A stretch of DNA of 64,000 nucleotides, taken from NCBI GenBank assembly GCA_021730905.1, contig JAKFYK010000039.1, positions 1-64,000 of the forward strand. The letters are read 5' to 3'. Below are positions 1 through 8,455 of this stretch, piece after piece. The notes beneath the pieces were generated by a model. It had not been told where the DNA came from. It did no database searches and saw nothing but the letters and a program-made list of their open reading frames with translations. Position 1 is the stretch's first letter. Each line of letters begins with the position of its first letter. The position numbers and the translations under genes were made by a program. The stretch comes from Betaproteobacteria bacterium (GTDB taxonomy: Bacteria; Pseudomonadota; Gammaproteobacteria; Burkholderiales; SG8-41).

Positions 1-88
1 TGACCCCTATAGCCATGCCAATCGTTTGTCAGGAAGTCTGACCAAGATCGGGAAATTTTCTATCAATTCAGCATGTACGTCGTTGAAT

Positions 89-1708
89 TTACGAACGGAA
101 TAGGTTCGCATCCCCTTGGGGACGCCACTCAGGTACGAAGCTGGGCACTTGCTCCAGCTTGCCCTGTCTGGACAGTGTGACGGCGCGCGCCAGGGCGCTA
201 TAGCTGCCTTTGATGCGCAAAACGTTGCCATCCAGCCGTATCTCGTCCAGCAACAGATTGACGTAAGCTTTCCCAAAGCCGGAACCGGTATCCAGTAGCC
301 GTTCCCGCAGCGCCTGCGTGAATTTCTCTATATGCTTGGGTGTCAGCTTGGTAGCCGGAATATTCCATTTGTCCCGCAGGGCGGCGCTGGCAACCAGCAC
401 ATCCTGCCGGCGTGCCTGAAGCTTTTGCGAGCGTTCCTGCAGGGTTGAATCGAGTGGCAGCAGCCCTTTCTCGACGGCCTCATAAAGGCGGGCAATCCCG
501 GCGTCGATTTCCTTGAGTTCCTTCAACAACTGCTGATACCGCGCGTCCTCGGTGGTGCAGGCGGCGGCTTGGCGCTTGCGCATTTCCTCCAGCATGATGT
601 TCACCCGGGTCGGCGTGAATACCTTGTCTGCCAGCGCGGTCAGCACAACCTGTTCTGTGCTCTCCCGGCTCAGGTTACGACCGGTGCAGCGCGATACGCC
701 CTTGTTCATGCGTGTCGTGCATTTGTAATACCGATAGCGACCGCTCTTGCCGGTGGCCTGCGTCATGCCGGCGCCACAGTGCCCACATTTTATGAGACCC
801 ACCAGCAGGGCAGACGTGGAAAGCTGCTGTCCCGGCACTTTGACCGGCTGGCGCGCATGGCGGCGGGCGGCAACCCTGTCAAACACTGCCTTGTCGATAA
901 TTGGTGGCGCATCGACCTTGATCCATTCGCTGGGCAGCTTGCGTTTGCTGGTTCGATATTCGGTGCGGTTGAAATAGAATTCCCCAGAATAGACGGAATT
1001 AGACAGCACCTGATTGATTTTCTGCATGCGCCACGGTTGGTCCCGCATCGTCACACCCAGATCATTCAGGTGGCTCGCGATATTCTTCATGCCCATGCTG
1101 CGGCCATTGAGTCCATGCAGATACAAATCGTATATTCGGCGTACGGTTTCTGCTTCTACCGGGTTCACCTCAAGTCGGCGTTTGTTTCTGCCGCGCGCAC
1201 CGGTGACATCTACGTCGATGACGTGGTATCCGAGCGGCGCACGCGAGCCGTTCCAATAACCCTGGCGCGCGTTCTCCTTCATCGCGCGCAGCGTGTGCTT
1301 GGCGTTTTCCTTGCTTTGGTATTCGTCGAATAGACTGAAGAGCTTTCTCGCCATCTCGCCGGACGGATCATCGCCAGTCTGCTGCGTGATCGAAATAACC
1401 TTTACGCCGCAGCGTTTGAGCTTTCGTTCGTAAAGACCAAATTCCAGCGCATCACGAAAGAAGCGCGAGAGGCTATGGACGACGATGACCTCGAAAGGTG
1501 GAGGCGACAAACTCGCATCCGCGATCATTTGCTGAAACACCGGACGACGATCATCGGTCGCCGTTGCACCCGCCTCGACGTACTCTGAAACGAGACGATG
1601 GCCCTGCGCTTTGCACCACTCGCGCAGTTGCCGCAATTGATCAGGGATGGAGAGATCTTTCTCCACCTGTTTGCCCGTGGACACGCGGGCGTAAATCACC
1701 ACATCCAT
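89..1708 (-). CDS. Large serine recombinase
   Basis: Site-specific recombinase of the large serine family, which cuts and rejoins DNA through a phosphoserine link. The N-terminal resolvase fold starts with the nucleophile motif YARVSTGKQ (Ser about residue 10) and contains HSLSRFFRD. A recombinase domain follows at about residues 150-290, then a zinc ribbon with CGHCG and later KCTTRMNKGVSRC near residues 310-345, and a coiled-coil stretch. The length (539 residues) is typical for phage or transposon integrases of this family. It is the last gene of a run of three on this strand: a 49-codon ORF ends 10 bases upstream and another small gene precedes that. Family assignment is secure; the mobile element it serves is not identifiable from the window. 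Confidence 0.95.
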   Translation of the reverse strand: MDVVIYARVSTGKQVEKDLSIPDQLRQLREWCKAQGHRLVSEYVEAGATATDDRRPVFQQMIADASLSPPPFEVIVVHSLSRFFRDALEFGLYERKLKRCGVKVISITQQTGDDPSGEMARKLFSLFDEYQSKENAKHTLRAMKENARQGYWNGSRAPLGYHVIDVDVTGARGRNKRRLEVNPVEAETVRRIYDLYLHGLNGRSMGMKNIASHLNDLGVTMRDQPWRMQKINQVLSNSVYSGEFYFNRTEYRTSKRKLPSEWIKVDAPPIIDKAVFDRVAARRHARQPVKVPGQQLSTSALLVGLIKCGHCGAGMTQATGKSGRYRYYKCTTRMNKGVSRCTGRNLSRESTEQVVLTALADKVFTPTRVNIMLEEMRKRQAAACTTEDARYQQLLKELKEIDAGIARLYEAVEKGLLPLDSTLQERSQKLQARRQDVLVASAALRDKWNIPATKLTPKHIEKFTQALRERLLDTGSGFGKAYVNLLLDEIRLDGNVLRIKGSYSALARAVTLSRQGKLEQVPSFVPEWRPQGDANLFRS

Positions 1709-1718
1709 AGCCGGCTCC

Positions 1719-1868
1719 TTACTCTTCTACAGCATCGGCCTCGCTCAGCACTTGCCGCGCGAGGTCAGGGAATATCGCTTGTATAAGATCGAGTTCCTCG
1801 CCCGACACATCGTCCTGCGGGACATCCAGACTGCACTCGACCAAACCGATTAGGTTCTGCTCTTGCAA
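1719..1868 (-). CDS. Small acidic protein, TTG start, between small ORF and recombinase
   Basis: A 49-residue reading frame from a TTG codon: it begins MQEQNLIGLVECSLDVPQ and ends ARQVLSEADAVEE, strongly acidic. An AGGAGG ribosome-binding site lies inside the end of the upstream 78-residue gene, about 10 bases before the TTG. An overlapping ATG just before it gives only a basic 36-residue peptide, so I prefer the TTG frame on composition. It stops 10 bases before the recombinase start, which suggests translational coupling. No family is recognised. It may be an accessory factor of the recombinase, by position only. Confidence 0.45.
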   Translation of the reverse strand: MQEQNLIGLVECSLDVPQDDVSGEELDLIQAIFPDLARQVLSEADAVEE

Positions 1869-1873
1869 TCATG

Positions 1874-2110
1874 CTACACCTCCTTTCTTTGCTCAAGTGG
1901 TCCTGCCCGTTCCGTTCCAGTCGTGCTGGTTTGACCTGAGATCGTGTCCAGGTCCCTGATCAGCCCAGCTCTGCCAAATTCGTCCAGGATCAGCCGCCGG
2001 AATGCCTCGAACTGGTGTTGAGGCAGCGCGGCTTGCGCAATCAAGAGCACCCGGTTTAAGCGTGCATTGACTAAAGGCAGAATTGAGTCTTTGGTCAGCA
2101 TCGGATACAC
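1874..2110 (-). CDS. Small hypothetical protein upstream of the recombinase
   Basis: A 78-residue frame, GTG start (an in-frame ATG three codons later is an alternative start). The middle is a plausible amphipathic helical segment (NARLNRVLLIAQAALPQHQF). The C-terminus is polar. It overlaps the ribosome-binding site of the next small gene, so the three genes probably form one transcript ending with the recombinase. No family is recognised. Confidence 0.5.
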   Translation of the reverse strand: MYPMLTKDSILPLVNARLNRVLLIAQAALPQHQFEAFRRLILDEFGRAGLIRDLDTISGQTSTTGTERAGPLEQRKEV

Positions 2111-2414
2111 CGCACAGCGTTCACCGGCACTCTCTCAAAATCCCTGCTCGTGGCGCCATCGTGCCGTTTCCCACCGCGCCGGCCGTCGCGTGCGAGGAGG
2201 GCGCCGCACGCCTACTGTTCGCAGTGCGAACACCCCAGTCAGTGTCCATGGCGGTGACGCAAAGGATGCGCACTGCGCCATACGCAATGTAGTCCCGCGC
2301 AGTTTGTTCGCGTGCCGGCAGCCGGGAAACGTCTTTGGCTGATACAGGTATCGCATGGAGTTCGTCTGTAAATAGTGTTTACAATTCTTGGGGTTTGTTC
2401 TCATCGGTGTACTG
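2111..2414. promoter_or_regulatory. Intergenic region with a TGTAAA-N5-TTTACA operator-like palindrome
   Basis: About 300 bases between the integrase stop and the recombinase operon start. The clear signal is a 6-bp perfect inverted repeat TGTAAA/TTTACA with a 5-base spacer at 2367-2383, placed to act on the leftward recombinase operon. One minus-strand frame between about 2115 and 2365 stays open and looks protein-like (it contains LPAREQTARDYIAYG) but has no start codon, so it may be a gene remnant. Confidence 0.35.
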
Positions 2415-3281
2415 TTACCGGCCACAGTAAACCGCCACCACGCTCAGGCGCTCATGTCCGAGTTCAATGCTGATGAAGAGCCGCGCGTTGTGATCCTGGA
2501 TCTTCTGCTCAGGCGTCAGTTGCCTGAAAGTCGGCCCACCCTGCGCTGGGGACAGCCAGCCGGTTAGCTCCCTATAGCGGTCTTGCGCGTATTGATGACG
2601 GTGTCCATGTACGTGCCGAATGCCAGCGTCCTGACACTGCGCCTTGAAGCGTTCCATTTGCTGCTTGTAATTCATCTCTCGCGGAATCAGACTGCCTTTG
2701 CCGGCCAGTTGTTTGGCTTCTTCCAATACGATCCGTTGCTGTTCATTGCGGATCGGGATGTCGCGCTCCCGTCCGCCCTTGGTCCAGGTGTCCCGTAGGG
2801 CAAGTAAATTGCCCCGGTCTGCCCATTCCGGCCGAATCTTGATCGACTCCTCACGTCGCAGCCCGAAGGCGGCCTGCAATTTCAGGGATAGCCGCGTATA
2901 CGGGTCGGTAGCCTTGGTCAGGTCTTCCGTCGTCAGAATCCGAGCGCGGCTGACATTGGTCACATTCTGCCGATTGGGAATGCCGTAGTACTCGTTGTCC
3001 CGTGCAATGACGTTTTGTTTGTGTACTTTATCGGCCCACCAGCGCAGCACCGACATACGCACCTTGATCGTGCCCACGGCCAGGGATTCCGCCTTCCAGC
3101 GTTCTACTAGCGCCGTCACATGCTTGGGTTTCAGGCTGGTTGCCTTCATGTCCTTAAATCCCATCTCATGCAGCTGATTGGGGACCAGGGTCAGAATGCG
3201 CTCGCGCGCATGCTGGGTGGCGTAGCTGCCGTCGCGGTTGCGCTGGCACAGTTTCTTCAGTTCGTAATTCAGATCTTTCAT
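2415..3281 (-). CDS. Tyrosine recombinase/integrase (Integrase_1 type)
   Basis: A 288-residue tyrosine-family integrase. An N-terminal SAM-like core-binding domain covers about residues 1-100. The catalytic domain shows the first Arg in GLRREESIKI, the H-x-x-H/R-type box in HGHRHQYAQDRY, and a C-terminal LGHERLSVVAVYCGR carrying the second His and the tyrosine nucleophile. It matches the phage-integrase-N/Integrase_1 group seen on integrative elements of proteobacteria. The start is the ATG at 3281; the ribosome-binding site is weak. It is a separate gene from the recombinase operon, with about 300 bases between. The DNA upstream carries three G-rich repeats, an inverted repeat and iteron-like repeats that could be accessory sites. 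Confidence 0.9.
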   Translation of the reverse strand: MKDLNYELKKLCQRNRDGSYATQHARERILTLVPNQLHEMGFKDMKATSLKPKHVTALVERWKAESLAVGTIKVRMSVLRWWADKVHKQNVIARDNEYYGIPNRQNVTNVSRARILTTEDLTKATDPYTRLSLKLQAAFGLRREESIKIRPEWADRGNLLALRDTWTKGGRERDIPIRNEQQRIVLEEAKQLAGKGSLIPREMNYKQQMERFKAQCQDAGIRHVHGHRHQYAQDRYRELTGWLSPAQGGPTFRQLTPEQKIQDHNARLFISIELGHERLSVVAVYCGR

Positions 3282-3339
3282 GGCTGTTCAGATCGGGGTT
3301 TCACGTGAATCGATTGTCGCGTGTGTCAATAAAAGAAAA

Positions 3340-3375
3340 GGGTTGTAACCCTCACAAAAATGAGGGGGGTTGGAG
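3340..3375 (+). repeat. G-rich hairpin repeat, copy 1
   Basis: CCCTCA-caaaaa-TGAGGG hairpin (3349-3366) followed by more G and TTGGAGG. A preceding GGGTTGTAACCC also folds back. It is the first of three related repeats between the integrase and the inverted repeat at 4020. Confidence 0.6.
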
Positions 3376-3654
3376 GAAATATGCCCCCATGTGGCTTGCG
3401 CAAGCCTTGGGCAGGTCTGATAGCGAACTGCCGCGGTCTCGAAATCCGGTTGATGCGTGGCGCCATCGGGCTGCAGCACCGTGGATCGCCATGCCACAGG
3501 GTGCCTATCTCGCGCAGTCGATCCCGGCATGCTCGAACGTGCGAGGGCAGGGGACCGAAAACGGGACGATTCATGGTTCAGGTTTGTCATGGGCCATCTC
3601 AATTCAGATATTCGCGTAGATCAATTGTGCCGAGAGTCAACAGAGCAATGTTCA

Positions 3655-3700
3655 AACTACCCCTACAAAAGTGAGGGGGGATGGACCGGAAAAGGATTTA
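3655..3700 (+). repeat. G-rich hairpin repeat, copy 2
   Basis: CCCCTACAAAAGTGAGGGG followed by GGATGGACCGGAAAAGG and a T-rich run. The layout is the same as copy 1, about 310 bases away: C-run, A-rich loop, G-run, then the TGGACCGG tail shared with copy 3. Confidence 0.6.
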
Positions 3701-3904
3701 TTTTTTTGGTTGAAGCGGTTTTTTTGAGCTTTCCAGTCAGCGGTACGGTGGTGCGCAGAACGCGCGCCCATGCGCCGAACGGAATTCATTGTGCGCAGGT
3801 CGAAAGGCACAAGTGGCGTGGCTCGCAGATCAGCTTGCTCATAGACATCTACAGATCAAGAGTTATGAATGATCTATTCTGCCGCGTGCCTACAAAAAAA
3901 TAGT

Positions 3905-3957
3905 GTTGTATTCCCCCCAAAAACAGGGGGGGTTGACCGGGGAAAGGCAAATTTTTT
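3905..3957 (+). repeat. G-rich hairpin repeat, copy 3
   Basis: TTCCCCCCAAAAACAGGGG plus three more G, then TTGACCGGGGAAAGG and a run of T. It matches copy 2 in hairpin, tail and T-tract, about 250 bases further on. The T-tract makes terminator-like RNA hairpins possible for copies 2 and 3. Confidence 0.6.
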
Positions 3958-4019
3958 GTGCTGATACAGCACCGGCGCCGGGTGCATACCCAGATGGAGG
4001 AAATCTCACCATCAAGAGA

Positions 4020-4055
4020 GCAGGAATACCTCCATCAAGATGGAGGTATTCCTGC
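4020..4055. repeat. Perfect 17-bp inverted repeat with 2-base spacer
   Basis: Arms 4020-4036 and 4039-4055 are exactly complementary (the left arm begins GCAGGAATACC, the centre is CCATC-AA-GATGG). A partial copy of the core (AGATGGAGG) lies at 3992-4000. Such a palindrome suits a recombinase or replication/transfer protein site, or a DNA cruciform. Confidence 0.8.
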
Positions 4056-4095
4056 CAACTGAGAATTTGAACGCGCACTGCCGATATCGCCTGCC

Positions 4096-4176
4096 GTACG
4101 AACGCAGTCGGATTGCAGTCCAGGCGCATCCGGAATGCAGTACGAATGCAGTCGAACTGCAGTACGAGTGCAGTCA
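4096..4176 (+). repeat. Iteron-like direct repeats
   Basis: Three copies of a unit GTACGA(A/G)YGCAGTC, starting at 4096, 4140 and 4162. The second and third are exactly 22 bases apart, which is about two helical turns. The first two copies extend to about 24 bases with only a few differences. This resembles Rep iterons or integrase arm-type sites. No rep gene is in view. Confidence 0.6.
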
Positions 4177-5519
4177 CCTCGACGCAATTATTCGGGCGAG
4201 GGAATGTCTATCTTGTCCTGCGGCAATTCTTGGTGTGTAATGCGTTTACGGTAAGTGTTTCTGTCCGGCCTACATGCCTAAGCATGAGGGCGCTACGAGG
4301 GACCGCGGGACACCACTCCCGGTTTGTATCGTTGTGTTTACGACTGGCCTGCCCGATACGTGGCATTGGCGCCGATGATGCCTTCGTGAAGGCGCATCGG
4401 TTTGAGCTGATACCCGGGCTCACGGGCTGCGCCAGGGAGGCGCGGGTACTGCGACACCCGGTAGACGGGCAATTGACGAACCGCATTGCACGGCTCCCAA
4501 CGATTTGACGGGCCAGAACGGCCCGTCACTGATGGTCGTCACTTTCAGAACTACTGCCTAAGTGCTTGACGACGCAGAGATTGTGCGCGTCGTTACTAGC
4601 AGTTGGCACTGGCTAGTCACGACGCGCATTGGCCCAGTGGGCTGGCGCAGAACTACTAAGAACTCTGGCGCAGCAACCGTTGATGAATCGCTATCGCTGG
4701 CTACTGGCGCACAGTGCGCCACTCAAAACCACCGCTTCATAACTACAGAAACGGTTTGCTGCGCTACCGGCACAGAACACATGCAGGCAGTACAACGGTG
4801 CTGCAACTACGATCTTCAGACCTTGACTACGGTCCGGCCGGATTACAGAAGGACTTCCCGGCGCTGCGCTCTTGCGAGCATAGGGCGATGCTTAACGCGC
4901 ATCAAACGGGCTGACTTCAGCCAGCGGATAACCGGTGCTGTCCAGTGACGTTCATAGAAATCCATTGTCGATCACTGCTGTGCGAGGCGCTGCTGAAGCG
5001 CTCCTCGCGATTGCCGGTATGATCGATGCGCCAGAATAAAAGTTCCACGTAAATGCGATAGGGACAAAGCTTTATCGAAGCGGCGACATGCGGCATTCGC
5101 CGACACCCGTTTGACAAGGCCCTTGTCAGAATAGCGACAGATTTTGCTGCGCTAGCACATTCCCGTGCTGCCGAGCATCGCAAATCGGCCATAATCTCTT
5201 GTGGCATTCGTTATGTACTCATTATTCAACCCTGCACTTGCAAAGGTCGCTGACGCGGTAGCTGGTTCCGAGTATGCGGCGAGTGGGCCTTTGGCGAGCC
5301 ATCATGCGTTAGTGTGGTGGGGCACCCATAGATGGATTTGTTTGAAACGGATGTGTCTGTGCATTTTCAAACCGTATGTAGTTTGCGTCACTTTCCGGAC
5401 AAACAAATTTGCTGTTGTAGGCTAGGCCAAGTTTTTGCACGGTGGGCCCCTACTAACATTGCATTTCGATCGTCTGTATGCGCCACTGAATGCGTCGTAG
5501 AGCCGAGTTCCAGATCGAA

Positions 5520-6095
5520 TCAAAAACCGAATCGTTCACCCGCCCCTAACAGAGTGACGACACCCAGGATCGCAAAAACGCCTGCCGCGATAGTATGAAC
5601 CAAGCGCACGGGCAATCGGTGAGCGATCCGATCCCCCAGAAGGACTGCGGGCACATTGGCGAGCATCATCCCGAATGTGGTTCCGGTAACAACTGAAAAG
5701 AAGGCCTGATATTGAGCCGCCAACGCAACGGTCGCGATTTGGGTCTTATCCCCCATCTCCGCAAGGAAGAACGCGATCAAAGTGGTGCCGAATATGCCGA
5801 AGCGTGCAAGCTTGGTGTCGTTCTCCTCGAATTTGTCCGGAACCAGCGTCCAGGCCGCCATCCCAATGAAGGAGAAGCCGAGAATCCAGCGTAGCGTTGA
5901 TGGGACTATAAACGAGGTAATCCACGATCCAAGCGCTCCCGCAAAAGCATGATTTACCAGGGTCGCTACCAGAATGCCAATGACAATCGGCAGTGATTTT
6001 CGAAACTTGGCTGCTAGTATGAAGGCGAGTAATTGAGTTTTGTCGCCGATTTCAGCAAGTGCGACGATACCCGTGGAGATGAGGAAGGCTTCCAT
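5520..6095 (-). CDS. TMEM165/GDT1 (UPF0016) family manganese exporter
   Basis: Inner-membrane cation transporter of the GDT1/UPF0016 family, known to move Mn2+ (and Ca2+) out of the cytoplasm. Two copies of the family signature E-x-G-D-K-T are present: AEIGDKTQLL near the N-terminus and AEMGDKTQIA in the second half, each in one of two three-helix repeats. I start the gene at the ATG at 6095 (MEAFLISTG), which has an AAGGGA site upstream and gives the usual length of about 190 residues. The frame stays open to 6230, but that extension lies inside the riboswitch. The manganese riboswitch upstream supports the function. Confidence 0.9.
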   Translation of the reverse strand: MEAFLISTGIVALAEIGDKTQLLAFILAAKFRKSLPIVIGILVATLVNHAFAGALGSWITSFIVPSTLRWILGFSFIGMAAWTLVPDKFEENDTKLARFGIFGTTLIAFFLAEMGDKTQIATVALAAQYQAFFSVVTGTTFGMMLANVPAVLLGDRIAHRLPVRLVHTIAAGVFAILGVVTLLGAGERFGF

Positions 6096-6149
6096 CGTAA
6101 TTTCCCTTGGCCGGAAGAACGCAAATGACCACATTGCTTCTCCGGCCAG

Positions 6150-6270
6150 TCCGAAGGCGATATGGTCAAAGGTCTTGCCAAGTTCAGGAAACCGCTTGCG
6201 CCATGACCGGTTGGTCAAGTGTGTTGACACAAGCCCCTACATGTTGTGCAGGGCGACTACTCCCCAATGA
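6150..6270 (-). promoter_or_regulatory. yybP-ykoY-type manganese riboswitch
   Basis: The minus-strand leader of the GDT1 gene carries the family landmarks in order: TTGGGGAGTAG (about 6257-6267), GTCAACAC (6221-6228) and GCAAGACCTTTGACCA (about 6163-6178). These are the conserved loop and junction sequences of the yybP-ykoY aptamer, which binds Mn2+ and turns on exporters. A further stem, CTTCGG/CCGGAG, lies between the aptamer and the start codon and could be the expression platform. Boundaries are approximate. Confidence 0.85.
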
Positions 6271-6452
6271 CTCGGCTATTCTACTGAACGGTCTCAATAG
6301 TGTCTATCGATTGGGGGACTGTTGGTGTAGCCACTAGACGCCTTCTCATCGCAATTTATGGATGCTGCTGCGCGAAATCTGCCTATCGCTTACTAACCCA
6401 TGCGAGCCAGTAACGCACACTTCTTGCGATCAAGCGAAATTTCAATCGAGAT

Positions 6453-6493
6453 TTGATCTAAATCAATAGCAGTTTTGGCAACTCGCTTAATAT
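6453..6493 (+). promoter_or_regulatory. FNR/ANR box and -10 element upstream of the ODP gene
   Basis: TTGATCTAAATCAA (6453-6466) matches the FNR/ANR consensus TTGAT-N4-ATCAA exactly. A TAATAT hexamer at 6488-6493 puts the centre of the box about 41 bases before the predicted transcription start, the class II activation geometry. The next gene starts at 6645, leaving a leader of about 145 bases. Low-oxygen induction of the signalling block is the inference. Confidence 0.8.
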
Positions 6494-6644
6494 GGCTAAT
6501 GGGGGCATCTCGGTCTACCGATCCCAAGGCACTATCAAGAAATGCCCGGTTCGTAAGTCGTTATGGCCGAACCGCTGACAGCTTTATCGGCTCGGTTGGC
6601 GGTTCAAGCGTATGTAAATTACTTACTGGCTCGCACAAACTGCC

Positions 6645-7493
6645 ATGTCGAATTTCCTGACGCGAAATCTTAACTACGACCGCCCGGTGAAGGTGGCAGA
6701 CGACGTCTATTGGGTGGGTTTTGCGGATCCGCAGCGCGGCCTGCACTGCAATCCCTATCTGATTGTCGACAACGACACGGGTATCCTGATCGACGGTGGT
6801 AGCCGGCCTGAATTTAGTACCGTGATGATGAAAATCATGCAAACCGGCCTGGCGCCAGATGCGGTTTCGACACTCATCTATCAGCACTATGATCCAGACT
6901 TGTGCGGCAGTATCGCCAACCTTGAGGACATCATTGCCCGACCGGATTTGCGGGTCATTTCCAAACGCGAGAACAATGTATTCATTCGTTACTACGGGGT
7001 TCGCGCAAAGCTGGAGTGTATCGATGATCTGGGGCGAAAGCTGGTGCTGGACTCCGGGCGCACGTTGCGTTTCATCCCTACGCCGTACGCGCATGCGGCG
7101 GGGAGTTTCATGACGTTCGACGAAAAGACTGGAATTCTGTTTACGAGCGACTTGCTGGGCAGCTTCGAAGCGGAGAAAGACAGGGGGTTGTTCAAAGAAT
7201 TGTCGGCAGAATGCCTGTGCTGCGAGCGCGCCGCGCTGGCGCGGCAGGGACAGCCCTGCGACGGCGGCGTTGCGAAGTGCCCGGTGCCAGACATCCTGCG
7301 TTTCCATCGCGAGGAGATGAGCTCCAACCGCGCACTGCGCCTTGCGTGTAAGCAGATATTGGCGCTAAAGCCATCACTCGTCGCACCGCAACACGGATCG
7401 GTCTGGCATCGGCCATCTGACATTGAATACCTGGTACGTCAGCTCGTGGCTCTCAATGACGTGGGTATAGACGGCATCGCGGACACACCGTAA
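6645..7493 (+). CDS. ODP-type oxygen-binding di-iron protein (metallo-beta-lactamase fold)
   Basis: A 282-residue metallo-beta-lactamase-fold protein of the ODP group, relatives of flavodiiron proteins that bind O2 at a di-iron centre and act as oxygen sensors. Likely ligands: H81, D83 and D85 in QHYDPDLCG, H150 in PYAHAAGSF, D169 in TSDLLGSF, and H250 in PQHG. The usual second-site Glu (H-x-E-x-D) is Asp here. A Cys-rich insert (residues 190-212, CLCC and CPVP) is unusual. The stop codon directly abuts the histidine kinase start, so the two are surely co-translated and probably act together. An FNR box lies upstream. Sensing O2 or NO is family-based inference. Confidence 0.85.
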   Translation: MSNFLTRNLNYDRPVKVADDVYWVGFADPQRGLHCNPYLIVDNDTGILIDGGSRPEFSTVMMKIMQTGLAPDAVSTLIYQHYDPDLCGSIANLEDIIARPDLRVISKRENNVFIRYYGVRAKLECIDDLGRKLVLDSGRTLRFIPTPYAHAAGSFMTFDEKTGILFTSDLLGSFEAEKDRGLFKELSAECLCCERAALARQGQPCDGGVAKCPVPDILRFHREEMSSNRALRLACKQILALKPSLVAPQHGSVWHRPSDIEYLVRQLVALNDVGIDGIADTP

Positions 7494-8357
7494 ATGTTCA
7501 ATATCGCTGACGTCGCAAAGCTTCAGCCGCAGGTGTCGCGGCTTATTGACGAGCTGGCAATGACCGTGCTGGAGCAACGCGTCGAGCTAGGCGAGCGCGC
7601 GATTTACGACGGACTTCTGATGCAGTTGATCATAAAATACGTGCAGGCTGAACGTCAATTGCGGCAACTGAACGATGTAAAAGACGAGTTTCTCGGCATC
7701 GCGTCTCACGACCTGCGTAATCCGCTTTCTGCCGTGCGGGGCATGAGCCAGATTCTTCTGGAAATGAAACTCGATGAGAGCCGGCAACAGGAAATTTTGC
7801 AAGCAATCCACGAGGCCAGTAATCAAATGCTCGTTCTGGTTAATGACCTGCTGGACGTATCGGTGATCGAAAGCGGTAAGCTGGTGATGCGACTCAAGAA
7901 AGGCAATCTCGGTGCTCTAGTGCGAACAAGTATTAGGCTGCTGACTCCCGCCGCAGAGAAAAAGGACATCACACTCGACTCGGTCATCGCACAGTTGGAT
8001 GATTCGATGTTCGATCCTGACCGCTTTGCTCAAGTAGTGGATAACCTGCTCAGTAATGCGATCAAGTTCTCGCCCAAGGGTAATACCGTGCACATAGCGT
8101 TGACACGGACAGGTGATGCGATCGAATTGGCTGTGCGGGACCATGGGCCGGGACTGTCGTCGGAGGACAGGGAAAAACTCTTCGGGACTTTCCAAAAATT
8201 GAGCGCACAGCCGACGGCTGGCGAAAAAAGCACCGGGCTCGGGCTGGCAATCGTGAAGAAAATTGTGGATGCCCATCACGGATGCATAGAAGTGAAGAGT
8301 GAACCGGGCATGGGTGCCGAGTTCAAGGTGCGGCTTCCCGCCGGGGCCAATGGCTAA
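7494..8357 (+). CDS. Soluble sensor histidine kinase paired with the ODP protein
   Basis: A 287-residue histidine kinase without membrane segments. A short N-terminal helical region (1-60) is followed by HisKA with the phospho-acceptor H72 in ASHDLRNPL, then HATPase_c with the N box DNLLSNAIKF (about 183-192), G1 RDHGPG and G2 STGLGLAIV. It starts at the ATG immediately after the ODP stop codon. With no sensor domain of its own, it presumably takes its input from the ODP protein. No response regulator is adjacent, so the partner is elsewhere. Confidence 0.93.
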   Translation: MFNIADVAKLQPQVSRLIDELAMTVLEQRVELGERAIYDGLLMQLIIKYVQAERQLRQLNDVKDEFLGIASHDLRNPLSAVRGMSQILLEMKLDESRQQEILQAIHEASNQMLVLVNDLLDVSVIESGKLVMRLKKGNLGALVRTSIRLLTPAAEKKDITLDSVIAQLDDSMFDPDRFAQVVDNLLSNAIKFSPKGNTVHIALTRTGDAIELAVRDHGPGLSSEDREKLFGTFQKLSAQPTAGEKSTGLGLAIVKKIVDAHHGCIEVKSEPGMGAEFKVRLPAGANG

Positions 8358-8455
8358 GGAGTCGTACATGCACGCAATAAAGCCGATCGTCGTACTGCTG
8401 GGTATATAAACCAGCCTGACGGGCCAGAATTCCACTGATTTGGAATAAATCCGGG

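Larger units (their letters stand above)
3282..5519. other. Long non-coding stretch of the mobile-element end
   Basis: No convincing gene is seen here on either strand. Besides the repeats listed separately it holds a GGCTTGCGCAAGCC palindrome (3393-3406), a 9-bp perfect hairpin TGACGGGCC/GGCCCGTCA (4506-4528) and TGGCGCAC-A-GTGCGCCA (4705-4721). From about 4930 to 5519 I see nothing. Confidence 0.5.

Noticed and set aside
569-1333. Long plus-strand frame opposite the serine recombinase
   Set aside because: It lies wholly antisense to a confident gene and has no family content.
4096-4176. Direct repeats considered as a CRISPR array
   Set aside because: Only three short, adjoining, imperfect units without regular spacers; no cas genes.
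6096-6230. 45-residue N-terminal extension of the GDT1 protein
   Set aside because: It coincides with the riboswitch, and the internal ATG has a ribosome-binding site and family-typical start.
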